DNA of 6,402 bases from Chryseobacterium sp. (lineage in GTDB: Bacteria > Bacteroidota > Bacteroidia > Flavobacteriales > Weeksellaceae). The DNA is taken from positions 1-6,402 of the forward strand of contig JASLCD010000362.1 in NCBI GenBank assembly GCA_030146295.1, read 5' to 3'. The notes under the pieces are model-generated. The model was not told the origin of the DNA. It worked only from the letters and a program-made list of their open reading frames with translations, and ran no database searches. This document shows positions 1 to 4,673 of this stretch, piece by piece. Positions within the stretch are counted from its first letter, which is position 1. The number at the start of each line of letters is the position of its first letter. Made by a program: the position numbers and the translations under genes.

Positions 1-65
1 TTGGCCGAGCGGCTAGGCAGTGGTCTGCAACACCATCTACAGCGGTTCGAATCCGCTAGGTACCT
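1..65 (+). tRNA. tRNA-Cys (GCA), 5' end cut by window edge
   Basis: Partial cysteine tRNA; the first six bases of the acceptor stem lie outside the window. The D arm pairs GCC (4-6) with GGC. The anticodon stem GTGGT/ACCAT encloses the loop CTGCAAC, with anticodon GCA at 27-29. The T arm is AGCGG-TTCGAAT-CCGCT (41-57). The 3' acceptor strand AGGTACC occupies 58-64, and U at 65 is the discriminator, which is the known identity base of tRNA-Cys. The following bases are CAAAA, so CCA is not encoded and must be added after transcription. Confidence 0.95.
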
Positions 66-66
66 C

Positions 67-100
67 AAAAAAAACCTCTAAATACCTTAGAGGTTTTTTT
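67..100 (+). terminator. Rho-independent terminator of the tRNA-Cys transcript
   Basis: CCTCTAA (75-81) pairs perfectly with TTAGAGG (87-93) around a 5-base loop. An A run precedes the stem and seven T follow it (94-100). The A and T runs extend the stem, so it could also terminate minus-strand transcripts. It lies directly after the tRNA. Confidence 0.9.
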
Positions 101-168
101 GTTTTTATCCTCCCAAAAAAACCTCCCCTTTTTCCTTACGGATATACAGTATATCACGTGTATATTTT

Positions 169-176
169 TATATTTG
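169..176 (+). promoter_or_regulatory. Bacteroidota-type -7 box TATATTTG
   Basis: TATATTTG matches the consensus TAnnTTTG at every fixed base. No clear -33 TTG is visible about 19-21 bases upstream. A start a few bases downstream would leave a leader of about 30 bases before the ATG at 215, which supports that ATG over any start farther upstream. Confidence 0.5.
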
Positions 177-214
177 TAAAAATAATCCTAATCTATTTCC
201 TAAAAAAACGAACC

Positions 215-352
215 ATGCTTTTACTTATATCATCAACACATATTATAATTTCTGCAATCGTCTTGCTATTAATGGGTCTCTGTGGTATTTACGGCTTTTA
301 TCAATTAATAAAGCATGCGGTTAAAAAAGGGATTAGAGAATCCAAAGAATAA
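215..352 (+). CDS. Small single-span membrane protein, 45 aa, unknown function
   Basis: The function is not recognised. The protein is 45 residues: a hydrophobic stretch at about residues 9-31 (rich in I, L, V and G), then a basic tail with K-H-A-V-K-K and a charged end, E-S-K-E. This fits one membrane helix with the positive C-terminal end in the cytoplasm. The frame stays open upstream to position 20, but that would place the start inside the tRNA gene and run through its terminator. The ATG at 215 lies downstream of the -7 box at 169-176 and gives a compact protein. There is no Shine-Dalgarno sequence, as is usual in this phylum. It appears to be a single gene, with a hairpin after its stop codon. 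Confidence 0.6.
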   Translation: MLLLISSTHIIISAIVLLLMGLCGIYGFYQLIKHAVKKGIRESKE

Positions 353-382
353 CAGCCTCAAGCCTTTTTTTACTAAGGCTGT
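352..382 (+). terminator. Possible weak terminator or hairpin after the 45-aa gene
   Basis: ACAGCCT (352-358) can pair with AGGCTGT (376-382). Alternatively AGCCTT (361-366) can pair with AAGGCT (375-380). The two stems compete for the same 3' arm. The T run (365-371) lies inside the loop and not after the stem, so this is not a standard terminator. Confidence 0.35.
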
Positions 383-421
383 AAAATAGTTGTATATTAG
401 TATGACTAAAATCAAATACTG

Positions 422-691
422 ATGATACATTTTACTTCTGAAGAAAAAAGTCTGATATTGGCTGCTCTACAATACGAAAAAGAATTACAGGACAGATCGG
501 ATGATGAAGAAATTGAATATGTAGAAGAAATAGAAGAAGAAATTCAAAAAGAAAATATTTTTATTTCAAGAAGGCATATTGACTCCCTTATCATTTATCT
601 AGGGTATCTGCTCGACAGAAAAGACCAGTATGATAACGGCCAGATACTTTCTTTGGAAAGCAAATTAGATGATTTATCCAACTTACCATAA
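422..691 (+). CDS. Acidic 89-aa hypothetical protein
   Basis: The function is not recognised. The protein has 89 residues with about 23 acidic and 9 basic ones, so it is strongly negative. The sequence suggests an N-terminal helix (residues 5-25), a Glu-rich segment with repeated E-E pairs (29-43), and a second helix with a hydrophobic face (about 50-65, containing I-D-S-L-I-I-Y-L). There is no signal peptide or membrane span, so it is probably cytoplasmic and largely helical. The start ATG at 422 is the only in-frame candidate near the beginning. No clear TAnnTTTG box was found in the 40 bases upstream. A strong terminator begins six bases after the stop, so this is the last gene of its transcript. 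Confidence 0.75.
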   Translation: MIHFTSEEKSLILAALQYEKELQDRSDDEEIEYVEEIEEEIQKENIFISRRHIDSLIIYLGYLLDRKDQYDNGQILSLESKLDDLSNLP

Positions 692-696
692 CAAAT

Positions 697-724
697 ATCC
701 CTGCTCATTGAGCGGGGATTTTTT
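697..724 (+). terminator. Strong rho-independent terminator
   Basis: ATCCCTGCTC (697-706) pairs with GAGCGGGGAT (710-719), ten pairs including one T-G, around a 3-base loop. A run of six T follows (719-724). It ends the transcript of the acidic 89-aa gene. Confidence 0.92.
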
Positions 725-897
725 ATTTCAAATCCATAAACAGTTATCATCATTATTCTCTCAATCGAAATTCACAAACATTCATTCTGTTAAAACAAAC
801 TCCTCCATTTCAAGGAAAACATGGTAACAAATGCGAAAGGATGATGATAAAAGAGAGGATTATTCGATTTATACAGATAATCAGGTTATGTGAGCAC

Positions 898-926
898 AAA
901 AAAAAATCCTCGGAAATTCCGAGGAT
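898..926. other. GC-rich hairpin 0: minus-strand terminator or 5' leader element
   Basis: ATCCTCGG (906-913) pairs with CCGAGGAT (919-926); AAATT forms the loop and part can extend the stem. Nine A (898-906) precede it. Read on the minus strand this is a textbook terminator with a U9 tail, but no minus-strand gene is visible in the 370 bases that would feed it. On the plus strand it lies 14 bases before the ATG at 941, the same layout as the hairpins at 1556 and 2923. Confidence 0.6.
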
Positions 927-940
927 AAAAACTAATAACC

Positions 941-1009
941 ATGAAAACTCAAATTAAACATGAGTTACATATCTATATTGAAAAATCGTGCCAAGAATGC
1001 CAATTTTGA
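941..1009 (+). CDS. Candidate mini-ORF, 22 aa, with C-x-x-C
   Basis: Tentative. The 22-codon ORF begins M-K-T-Q-I-K-H and ends S-C-Q-E-C-Q-F, and so carries a C-x-x-C pair. Its start is 14 bases after a GC-rich hairpin, through the A-rich spacer AAAAACTAATAACC. The segment I-Y-I-E-K-S-C-Q aligns with I-Y-L-E-K-S-K-Q of the mini-ORF at 2953-3039, which has the same upstream layout. No Gly-Gly leader site, signal peptide or membrane helix is visible. It is not close enough to the gene at 1300 to look like an attenuation leader. It may be chance in A/T-rich DNA; the shared layout and residues are the only support. Confidence 0.3.
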   Translation: MKTQIKHELHIYIEKSCQECQF

Positions 1010-1190
1010 TAAAAAAAACTAATTTATTCCGGCGGCATTCATTTTGCCATTTTAGCATTTTAAACCTATTTTATTGATACTTTAAAAACCACTTCATAAT
1101 TATTTATAATTAATTCAAATAAATCCAAAGTGCCGGCAAAAATATTAAAAATAAAATAATTTACAATTTGATAAAATAAAATTCACATTC

Positions 1191-1207
1191 GGGAAATAAA
1201 ATTTCCC
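1191..1207. repeat. Perfect inverted repeat in the spacer
   Basis: GGGAAAT (1191-1197) and ATTTCCC (1201-1207) form a 7-bp stem with a 3-base AAA loop. No T run follows on either strand, so it does not read as a terminator. Role unknown; it lies about 90 bases before the gene at 1300. Confidence 0.45.
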
Positions 1208-1249
1208 AATACTTCCCCGGCCATCAAAAAAAACTAAATTCTCACCAAA

Positions 1250-1279
1250 TTGGCATAAATTATTCTTCATATAAATCAA
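1250..1279 (+). promoter_or_regulatory. Possible weak promoter of the 75-aa gene
   Basis: TTG (1250-1252), a 19-base spacer, then TAAATCAA (1272-1279), a poor match to TAnnTTTG: only T, A and the first T of TTTG fit. The spacing is right for a Bacteroidota promoter, and the implied leader would be short. Weak evidence. Confidence 0.25.
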
Positions 1280-1299
1280 TCCAATAAATTTAAATCATC

Positions 1300-1527
1300 A
1301 TGGCACAAAAAATTTTCAGTAAAGAAGATTTCACGAAAAGCAGTGAAAAAGAATATCAGTTGGAATATAAAATAAGTGAAATAGGTGAGGGTTCGGATCT
1401 TATTGTAGAAAGACTAACCGAAAAAGGAGATTATGAAATTATTCAGGCTCCCCTGCGAAAATTAAACGACAAAATATTTATCATCTGGGATACTCCTTTT
1501 GAGGGCAGAATACGATTTGATCTTTAA
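1300..1527 (+). CDS. Hypothetical 75-aa protein
   Basis: The function is not recognised. The protein has 75 residues with a charged N-terminus rich in K, E and S (residues 3-20), followed by alternating hydrophobic and polar residues that suggest beta strands (about 21-28, 33-39, 45-49, 57-63 and 69-74). It ends G-R-I-R-F-D-L. No signal peptide or membrane span is visible, so it is probably cytoplasmic. The ATG at 1300 is the first in the frame and starts with M-A-Q-K. It stands alone: long A/T-rich spacer upstream and a hairpin about 30 bases after the stop. That hairpin reads better as a terminator on the minus strand, so no good plus-strand terminator is seen for this gene. Confidence 0.7.
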   Translation: MAQKIFSKEDFTKSSEKEYQLEYKISEIGEGSDLIVERLTEKGDYEIIQAPLRKLNDKIFIIWDTPFEGRIRFDL

Positions 1528-1550
1528 ATTTTCTTCGAGATTCATGATAC

Positions 1551-1576
1551 AAAAAGCCCCCAAAAAAAATGGAGGC
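1551..1576. other. GC-rich hairpin A
   Basis: GCCCCC (1556-1561) faces GGAGGC (1571-1576) across a 9-base loop. On the plus strand one pair is a C-A mismatch; in minus-strand RNA the same position is a G-U pair, and five U follow. The minus-strand structure is therefore better, and this may be a weak minus-strand terminator. On the plus strand it lies 14 bases before the ATG at 1591 and shares GGAGGCCT plus the spacer AAAAAACACAA with hairpin B. Confidence 0.5.
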
Positions 1577-1590
1577 CTCAAAAAACACAA

Positions 1591-1815
1591 ATGATGAAAA
1601 AAAATTTTATATCAGAGATAAAAATTATTTTATCTATTAATTCTTAGCCAAAGGTATACCACTCTTTTTTTTTATTTTATGAGTATAATCATAAAATTAT
1701 TATTTCTTTTAAATTGAAAGCCATCCAGCTACCAGACTATATTTCTCAAAAAAAGACAATAAACAATACTGTTGCAATTCTTACCCTTCCTCCTATTTTA
1801 AAGCTTATTCACTGA
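1591..1815 (+). pseudogene. Possible mini-gene or decayed ORF with one in-frame TAG
   Basis: Starting from ATGATG at 1591 the frame encodes M-M-K-K-N-F-I-S and reaches a TAG at 1645-1647 after 18 codons. It then stays open for 55 more codons to TGA at 1813. The codons just after the TAG read P-K-V-Y-H-S-F-F-L-F-Y-E, which resembles P-K-I-P-P-S-F-L-L-L-Y-E encoded at 2846-2881. This suggests that the TAG interrupts an older, longer frame, or that a repeat unit inserted after a short ORF. The start context ACACAAATGATGAAAAAA is almost identical to that of the ORF at 2953. Function unknown. A frame of this length with a single stop could be chance in A/T-rich DNA. Confidence 0.3.
1648..1695 (+). 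repeat. 48-base diverged direct repeat, copy 1
   Basis: This copy aligns without gaps to 2846-2893: by eye 36 of 48 bases match, including a shared TATGAGTA and AATCATAAA at the 3' end. In the frame that begins at its first base the differences include synonymous changes (TCT/TCC, TTT/TTC) and conservative ones (V/I, F/L). This suggests a coding origin. Confidence 0.6.
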
Positions 1816-1947
1816 CAAACAGTGCTTAAAGTATAATTCACGATCATACATCCTAAAATATAACAAAAAATATAAGATATACTATGATCAAGATTATGTT
1901 TTTCACCTATATTATTTTATAATTTTACATGATTAATTCAAAATAAC
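1816..1947. other. AT-rich spacer before the glycosyltransferase
   Basis: No gene is seen. TAATTTTA (1920-1927) matches seven of eight positions of TAnnTTTG (final G is A) and would give a leader of roughly 15 bases to the GTG at 1948. TATGTTTT at 1895-1902 is a similar near match. Neither has a convincing -33 TTG, so the promoter is not settled. Confidence 0.4.
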
Positions 1948-2781
1948 GTGATAAATTTTTCTATACTTATAGCCAACTATAATAATGGAAAGTATTTCAA
2001 GGAATGCTATGATTCATTAATCAATCAAACCTATAAAAACTGGGAGGTAATTATTATTGACGATGCCTCAACGGATCATTCAGTAGACCTCATACAATCC
2101 CTGATCCAAGGTGACTCCCGATTCAAACTCTATCATAATGCAATCAATAAAGGTTGTGGCTTTACAAAAGCTGCCTGTATGAACTATGCTCAGGGAGATT
2201 GGTGTGCTTTTCTGGATCCGGATGATGCCCTTTATCCGAAAGCATTAGAAAAGACTGTTCAGGAATTTATTGACAAAGATGATCTTGCAGCTGTTTATTC
2301 CCAAATGATGCTTTGTGATGAAAACCTTATTCCTGAAAGGGTCTATGCCGGCACCAAGCAGATTTACAACAACCGTCATTTCTTCAACTGTCCTATTCAG
2401 TTCGCCCACTTCTTTGCATTTAAAAAAGAAACATACTCAAGAACAAAAGGAATTAATCCTAATTTAAAAAATGCAGTAGACCAGGATTTATATTTAAAGA
2501 TACTGGAACAGGGAGAAGCTAAATTCATCAAAGAACCTTTATACTTATACAGACTGCATTCGGACGGAATTTCCCAGGATAAAGCAAAACAAAGTGCAAA
2601 AGAATCGTTTGCAAGAGTGATACATGATACGATGAAAAGACGGGGAATAAAAACAATCAACAATAAGAGGGTTCCTGAGGTTTTCACAAATTCGCAGGAA
2701 ATTTATAACCTCCTTAGGTATCAGACCAACAAAATGCACCGCTTAATCAGTAAAATAAAAGTCACCTTAGATAATATATAA
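1948..2781 (+). CDS. Family 2 glycosyltransferase (GT-A fold)
   Basis: The protein has 277 residues and should transfer a sugar from a nucleotide-sugar donor to a growing glycan on the cytoplasmic face of the membrane. It opens with S-I-L-I-A-N-Y-N-N (5-13), the first strand of GT2 enzymes. D-D-A-S-T-D (38-43) belongs to the nucleotide-binding site. L-D-P-D-D-A (89-94) is the DxD-type metal motif. D-Q-D-L-Y-L-K-I (178-185) matches the usual acidic catalytic-base segment, and Y-R-L-H-S-D-G-I-S (201-209) the conserved R-x-H loop after it. There is no membrane helix. The start is GTG at 1948, just after an in-frame stop at 1930; the nearby ATG at 1929 is out of frame and stops after five codons. 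A terminator follows within a few bases, so it is transcribed alone. Donor and acceptor cannot be read from the sequence. Surface polysaccharide or lipid glycosylation is likely. Confidence 0.92.
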   Translation: MINFSILIANYNNGKYFKECYDSLINQTYKNWEVIIIDDASTDHSVDLIQSLIQGDSRFKLYHNAINKGCGFTKAACMNYAQGDWCAFLDPDDALYPKALEKTVQEFIDKDDLAAVYSQMMLCDENLIPERVYAGTKQIYNNRHFFNCPIQFAHFFAFKKETYSRTKGINPNLKNAVDQDLYLKILEQGEAKFIKEPLYLYRLHSDGISQDKAKQSAKESFARVIHDTMKRRGIKTINNKRVPEVFTNSQEIYNLLRYQTNKMHRLISKIKVTLDNI

Positions 2782-2785
2782 ATAC

Positions 2786-2815
2786 AAAAGGCTCCCCAGT
2801 TTGAGGAGTCTTTTT
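2786..2815 (+). terminator. Rho-independent terminator of the glycosyltransferase gene
   Basis: AGGCTCC (2789-2795) pairs with GGAGTCT (2805-2811), including one G-T pair. A run of five T follows (2811-2815), and upstream A residues can extend the stem. It begins only a few bases after the stop codon. Confidence 0.85.
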
Positions 2816-2827
2816 GATAAATATGGA

Positions 2828-2884
2828 ATGAAAATGTTCTTATACCCAAAGATACCACCATCCTTCCTATTATTATATGAGTAA
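2828..2884 (+). CDS. Candidate mini-ORF, 18 aa, ending in the 48-base repeat
   Basis: Tentative. ATG at 2828 (or 2834) opens an 18-codon ORF starting M-K-M-F-L-Y. Its last 12 residues, P-K-I-P-P-S-F-L-L-L-Y-E, are encoded by repeat copy 2 and resemble the frame after the TAG at 1645. The peptide is short and hydrophobic. It sits just after the glycosyltransferase terminator. It may be a remnant 3' end of a gene whose 5' part is gone, not a working gene. Confidence 0.22.
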   Translation: MKMFLYPKIPPSFLLLYE

Positions 2885-2893
2885 AATCATAAA
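2846..2893 (+). repeat. 48-base diverged direct repeat, copy 2
   Basis: This is the partner of 1648-1695. The order differs between copies: copy 1 lies after a hairpin and its mini-ORF, while copy 2 lies before hairpin B. The two copies flank the glycosyltransferase gene in the same orientation. No target duplication or terminal inverted repeat is evident around either copy. Confidence 0.6.
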
Positions 2894-2922
2894 GCGTTGA
2901 TTAAACTCACCCAAAAAGAAAC

Positions 2923-2940
2923 GGCCTCCTGAAGGAGGCC
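2923..2940. other. GC-rich hairpin B
   Basis: GGCCTCC (2923-2929) pairs perfectly with GGAGGCC (2934-2940) around TGAA. On the minus strand it is followed by GUUUCUUUUU, so it could end minus-strand transcripts, for example from the gene at 3271-3711. On the plus strand it lies 12 bases before the ATG at 2953. Confidence 0.6.
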
Positions 2941-2952
2941 TAAAAAACACAA

Positions 2953-3039
2953 ATGATGAAAAAAATCTATTTAGAAAAATCCAAACAGAATATTGTAGAA
3001 TCATTCAACGCAACCCTTACCATGGCAATTCCTCAGTAG
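2953..3039 (+). CDS. Candidate mini-ORF, 28 aa, hairpin-led
   Basis: Tentative. ATGATG at 2953 opens a 28-codon ORF starting M-M-K-K-I-Y-L-E-K-S and ending M-A-I-P-Q. The stretch from the upstream GGAGGCCT through ACACAAATGATGAAAAAA is repeated almost exactly at 1571-1602, with one base of length difference. I-Y-L-E-K-S-K-Q resembles I-Y-I-E-K-S-C-Q of the ORF at 941-1009. The peptide is basic at its start and weakly hydrophobic near its end, with no recognised leader or signal sequence. It may be a small peptide gene, a translated leader without a downstream gene, or chance. Confidence 0.33.
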   Translation: MMKKIYLEKSKQNIVESFNATLTMAIPQ

Positions 3040-3270
3040 AAGAATACCATATAACATGGAACTGAAGAATGAATACTTTCTATAAGAATCAAGTTATATC
3101 CCGAAGATTGAATTAATAATAATTTACGCAATTGTAACGATTAAATAGTTTTTATTAAATATAAAATTTACAAAAACAAAATAAAAAAATACAAATAGCT
3201 GATTAATGATTAAAAAAATCCTTATTTCTGGAAAGGGTAAATGTAGTTAAATATTTTCTTGCCCACAAGC
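3040..3270. other. AT-rich spacer, end of the minus-strand transcript
   Basis: No gene is seen. On the minus strand, after the stop of the exported protein gene, CCTT (near 3233) can pair with AAGG (near 3220). A run of seven U (from A at 3213-3219) follows. This is a weak terminator candidate only. The perfect hairpin B about 330 bases past the stop could serve instead. Confidence 0.4.
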
Positions 3271-3711
3271 CTACTCTTCCCAAATGATCGGAATATACAC
3301 GGTAATATATCCATCCGAATCTACCTGCGCGTCCGAAACTGTAGCAACTACCGTTCCATATCCCACCCAGCCACCTTGCCCCTGCATAGCAGAAAAAGTA
3401 TAAGTTCCGGCCGGAAGACCATTATAATATTGTGGTACCGACTGAAACCCGCCACTGTAATAAGTATCATATACTTCTCCGGTAACCATATTTTCAGCAA
3501 GGAAACTTCCTACATCGTAATTTCCTGAAAGAATTTTTGCACCGCTTTTTGAAAGAAGACCATAACGGATCTTATAAGTCTGTGTCTTGGGAGCAGTATC
3601 GGATACTTCTGAACAGGTTGTGTTATTCCCGATTCTTTCCGTAGAGGAAAATGACGTTACCACAGCCAGCAGCCCAATACATGCTGATGCCGTAAAAATT
3701 GATTTTTTCAT
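3271..3711 (-). CDS. Exported 146-aa protein of unknown function
   Basis: The family is not recognised. Residues 1-3 are M-K-K and residues 5-22 are hydrophobic, giving a Sec signal peptide with likely cleavage near residues 22-24. C11 lies in the hydrophobic core, not after it, so it is not a lipobox. The mature part has strands Y-K-I-R-Y (46-50), a G-L-P-A-G-T-Y-T-F turn (98-106) typical of small beta-sandwich or prealbumin-like folds, a Gly-rich loop Q-G-Q-G-G-W-V-G-Y-G (110-119), and a final strand Y-I-T-V-Y-I-P-I-I-W (135-144). There is no C-terminal sorting domain, so it is probably periplasmic or released. A TTG 24 bases upstream is also in frame, but it lies inside the -7 box, so the ATG at 3711 is the start. 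It is transcribed alone and divergently from the lipoprotein gene. Confidence 0.8.
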   Translation of the reverse strand: MKKSIFTASACIGLLAVVTSFSSTERIGNNTTCSEVSDTAPKTQTYKIRYGLLSKSGAKILSGNYDVGSFLAENMVTGEVYDTYYSGGFQSVPQYYNGLPAGTYTFSAMQGQGGWVGYGTVVATVSDAQVDSDGYITVYIPIIWEE

Positions 3712-3732
3712 ATTAAAAAGTAATTTGGTACT

Positions 3733-3740
3733 CAAATGTA
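3733..3740 (-). promoter_or_regulatory. -7 box TACATTTG of the exported protein gene
   Basis: Read on the minus strand, TACATTTG matches TAnnTTTG at every fixed base. A start of transcription near 3728 gives a leader of about 17 bases to the ATG at 3711 and rules out the TTG at 3735. No TTG is present at the expected -33 distance; the bases there are T-rich. Confidence 0.6.
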
Positions 3741-4064
3741 GTCAACTTATATGAATTGAGTAAAAACTATCAATGAACTAAAATTTACAAATATGCCAGA
3801 CGCTTTTGGAATAACACGAAATACCCGTGAGAGATTTTACCTAAAGAATCTGTTTTCCTTTTCCTGAAGAATTATTTAACATAAAACTAAATTTCGACAT
3901 CAAATGCATAGAACCCCCATCATTAATATAAAATTGATCGGCATTTAAAATTAATTCACTTTCGCTTTATCAATTTTAACACTCATTAACTAAAATTTGG
4001 CTTCATAATTGAAAATACAATTAAATGAAAGTCATTTTGGCTTTATCTTATTAAAATTTGAATT
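3741..4064. other. Divergent intergenic region
   Basis: It separates the two outward-facing genes. It holds a 22-codon ORF on the minus strand (3841-3909) with no other support. The bases TTTGGCTT occur twice, at 3996 and 4036, 40 bases apart, upstream of the lipoprotein gene. No hairpin with a T run was found. Confidence 0.5.
4053..4060 (+). promoter_or_regulatory. Possible -7 box directly before the lipoprotein start
   Basis: AAAATTTG differs from TAnnTTTG only in its first base and ends four bases before the ATG at 4065. If used, the mRNA would be leaderless or nearly so. The nearest TTTGG (4036) is only 13 bases upstream, shorter than usual, so this is uncertain. Confidence 0.35.
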
Positions 4065-4619
4065 ATGAGAAAGATAGTATTAGCAGGTTTTTTTTCCGTC
4101 CTCTTAATGACGGCCTGCAAGAAAGATGACAGAACTGCCGAGAAGTCACTGGAAGTACAGAAACTTGAATTTCAAGCCAAACAACTTGAAATAGAAAAAC
4201 AAAAACTGGCCATTGAAAAGGAAAAACTGGTCTATGAAGCCCAGAAAAAAGCAGATAGTATATCTGAAACTAAAAAAGCAAGAGCTGCTGCTGAAAATAA
4301 TTCAAGACCGCAGGTAATCAGAGAAACAAGAACAGTATATAGAGACAGAAACTCAAATTCCGGTTCATCAGGAAGCAGCAACGGAAGTTATGCCAATAAC
4401 GGAAGTGGTACTTCACAGGGAACCACCCAGAAAAAAGGTTGGAGTAAAGCAGCCAAAGGAACCGTCATTGGTACGGTAGGTGGAGCTGCTGCAGGAGCCC
4501 TGATCGCTAAGAAAAACAGAGGACTTGGAGCTGTAATTGGTGGTGTTGTAGGAGGCGCTACGGGATATACCATCGGTAGATCACAGGACAGAAAAGACGG
4601 GAGGGTACAGCCTCGTTAA
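4065..4619 (+). CDS. Lipoprotein with coiled coil and glycine zipper
   Basis: The protein has 184 residues. A short signal (1-17) ends in M-T-A-C with lipidated Cys at 18, followed by K-K-D-D, so it should be anchored in a membrane, probably the outer one. Residues 25-68 form a charged heptad pattern (repeats such as L-E-I-E-K-Q-K-L) predicted to be a coiled coil. Residues 95-125 are a Ser/Gly/Asn-rich linker. Residues 132-171 carry two glycine-zipper segments, G-T-V-I-G-T-V-G-G (132-140) and G-A-V-I-G-G-V-V-G-G (155-164), as in the YMGG-like/17-kDa-antigen type of zipper. A basic tail, Q-D-R-K-D-G-R, follows. Such zippers pack helices in membranes; a role in envelope structure or stress is plausible but not shown. 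The ATG at 4065 gives the complete signal peptide. A strong terminator follows. Confidence 0.85.
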   Translation: MRKIVLAGFFSVLLMTACKKDDRTAEKSLEVQKLEFQAKQLEIEKQKLAIEKEKLVYEAQKKADSISETKKARAAAENNSRPQVIRETRTVYRDRNSNSGSSGSSNGSYANNGSGTSQGTTQKKGWSKAAKGTVIGTVGGAAAGALIAKKNRGLGAVIGGVVGGATGYTIGRSQDRKDGRVQPR

Positions 4620-4641
4620 TAAATATTTTCACAATAAATAT

Positions 4642-4673
4642 AAAGATTGCTTATTTTTAAGCAATCTTTTTTT
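4642..4673 (+). terminator. Strong rho-independent terminator abutting the next start codon
   Basis: AAAGATTGCTTA (4642-4653) pairs perfectly with TAAGCAATCTTT (4658-4669), twelve pairs with a TTTT loop. The seven-T tail (4667-4673) ends immediately before the ATG at 4674. It serves the lipoprotein gene and lies in what would be the leader region of the next gene. Confidence 0.93.

Larger units (their letters stand above)
725..1299. other. AT-rich spacer with one hairpin and a tiny ORF
   Basis: No ORF of ordinary size is seen on either strand. It contains the hairpin at 906-926, the 22-codon ORF at 941-1009 and a second perfect hairpin at 1191-1207. A 20-codon ORF (831-893, hydrophilic, starting M-R-K-D-D-D-K) is also open, but nothing supports it. 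The rest is low-complexity A/T. Confidence 0.7.

Noticed and set aside
20..214. A 110-codon frame that begins inside the tRNA gene
   Set aside because: It runs through the tRNA and its terminator; the only plausible protein is the 45-residue part from the ATG at 215.
2397..2739. Minus-strand frames within the glycosyltransferase
   Set aside because: They overlap a well-supported GT2 gene and show no motif of their own.
898..3039. CRISPR array, insertion sequence or toxin-antitoxin pair in the spacer region
   Set aside because: No regularly spaced repeats, no transposase or terminal inverted repeats, and no overlapping small gene pair were found.
941..3039. Double-glycine (bacteriocin-like) precursor peptides
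   Set aside because: None of the mini-ORFs has a Gly-Gly cleavage site or a typical leader, and no ABC exporter with a peptidase domain is in the window.
3259..3528. Plus-strand frame opposite the exported protein gene
   Set aside because: It is a shadow frame of the minus-strand gene, with no start signals or protein-like pattern.
3712..3735. TTG start at 3735 for the exported protein
   Set aside because: It overlaps the TACATTTG -7 box, and M-K-K at 3711 gives a normal signal peptide.
4647..4673. TTG start for the membrane protein at 4647
   Set aside because: It lies in the stem of the terminator hairpin, and the ATG at 4674 gives a natural hydrophobic N-terminus.
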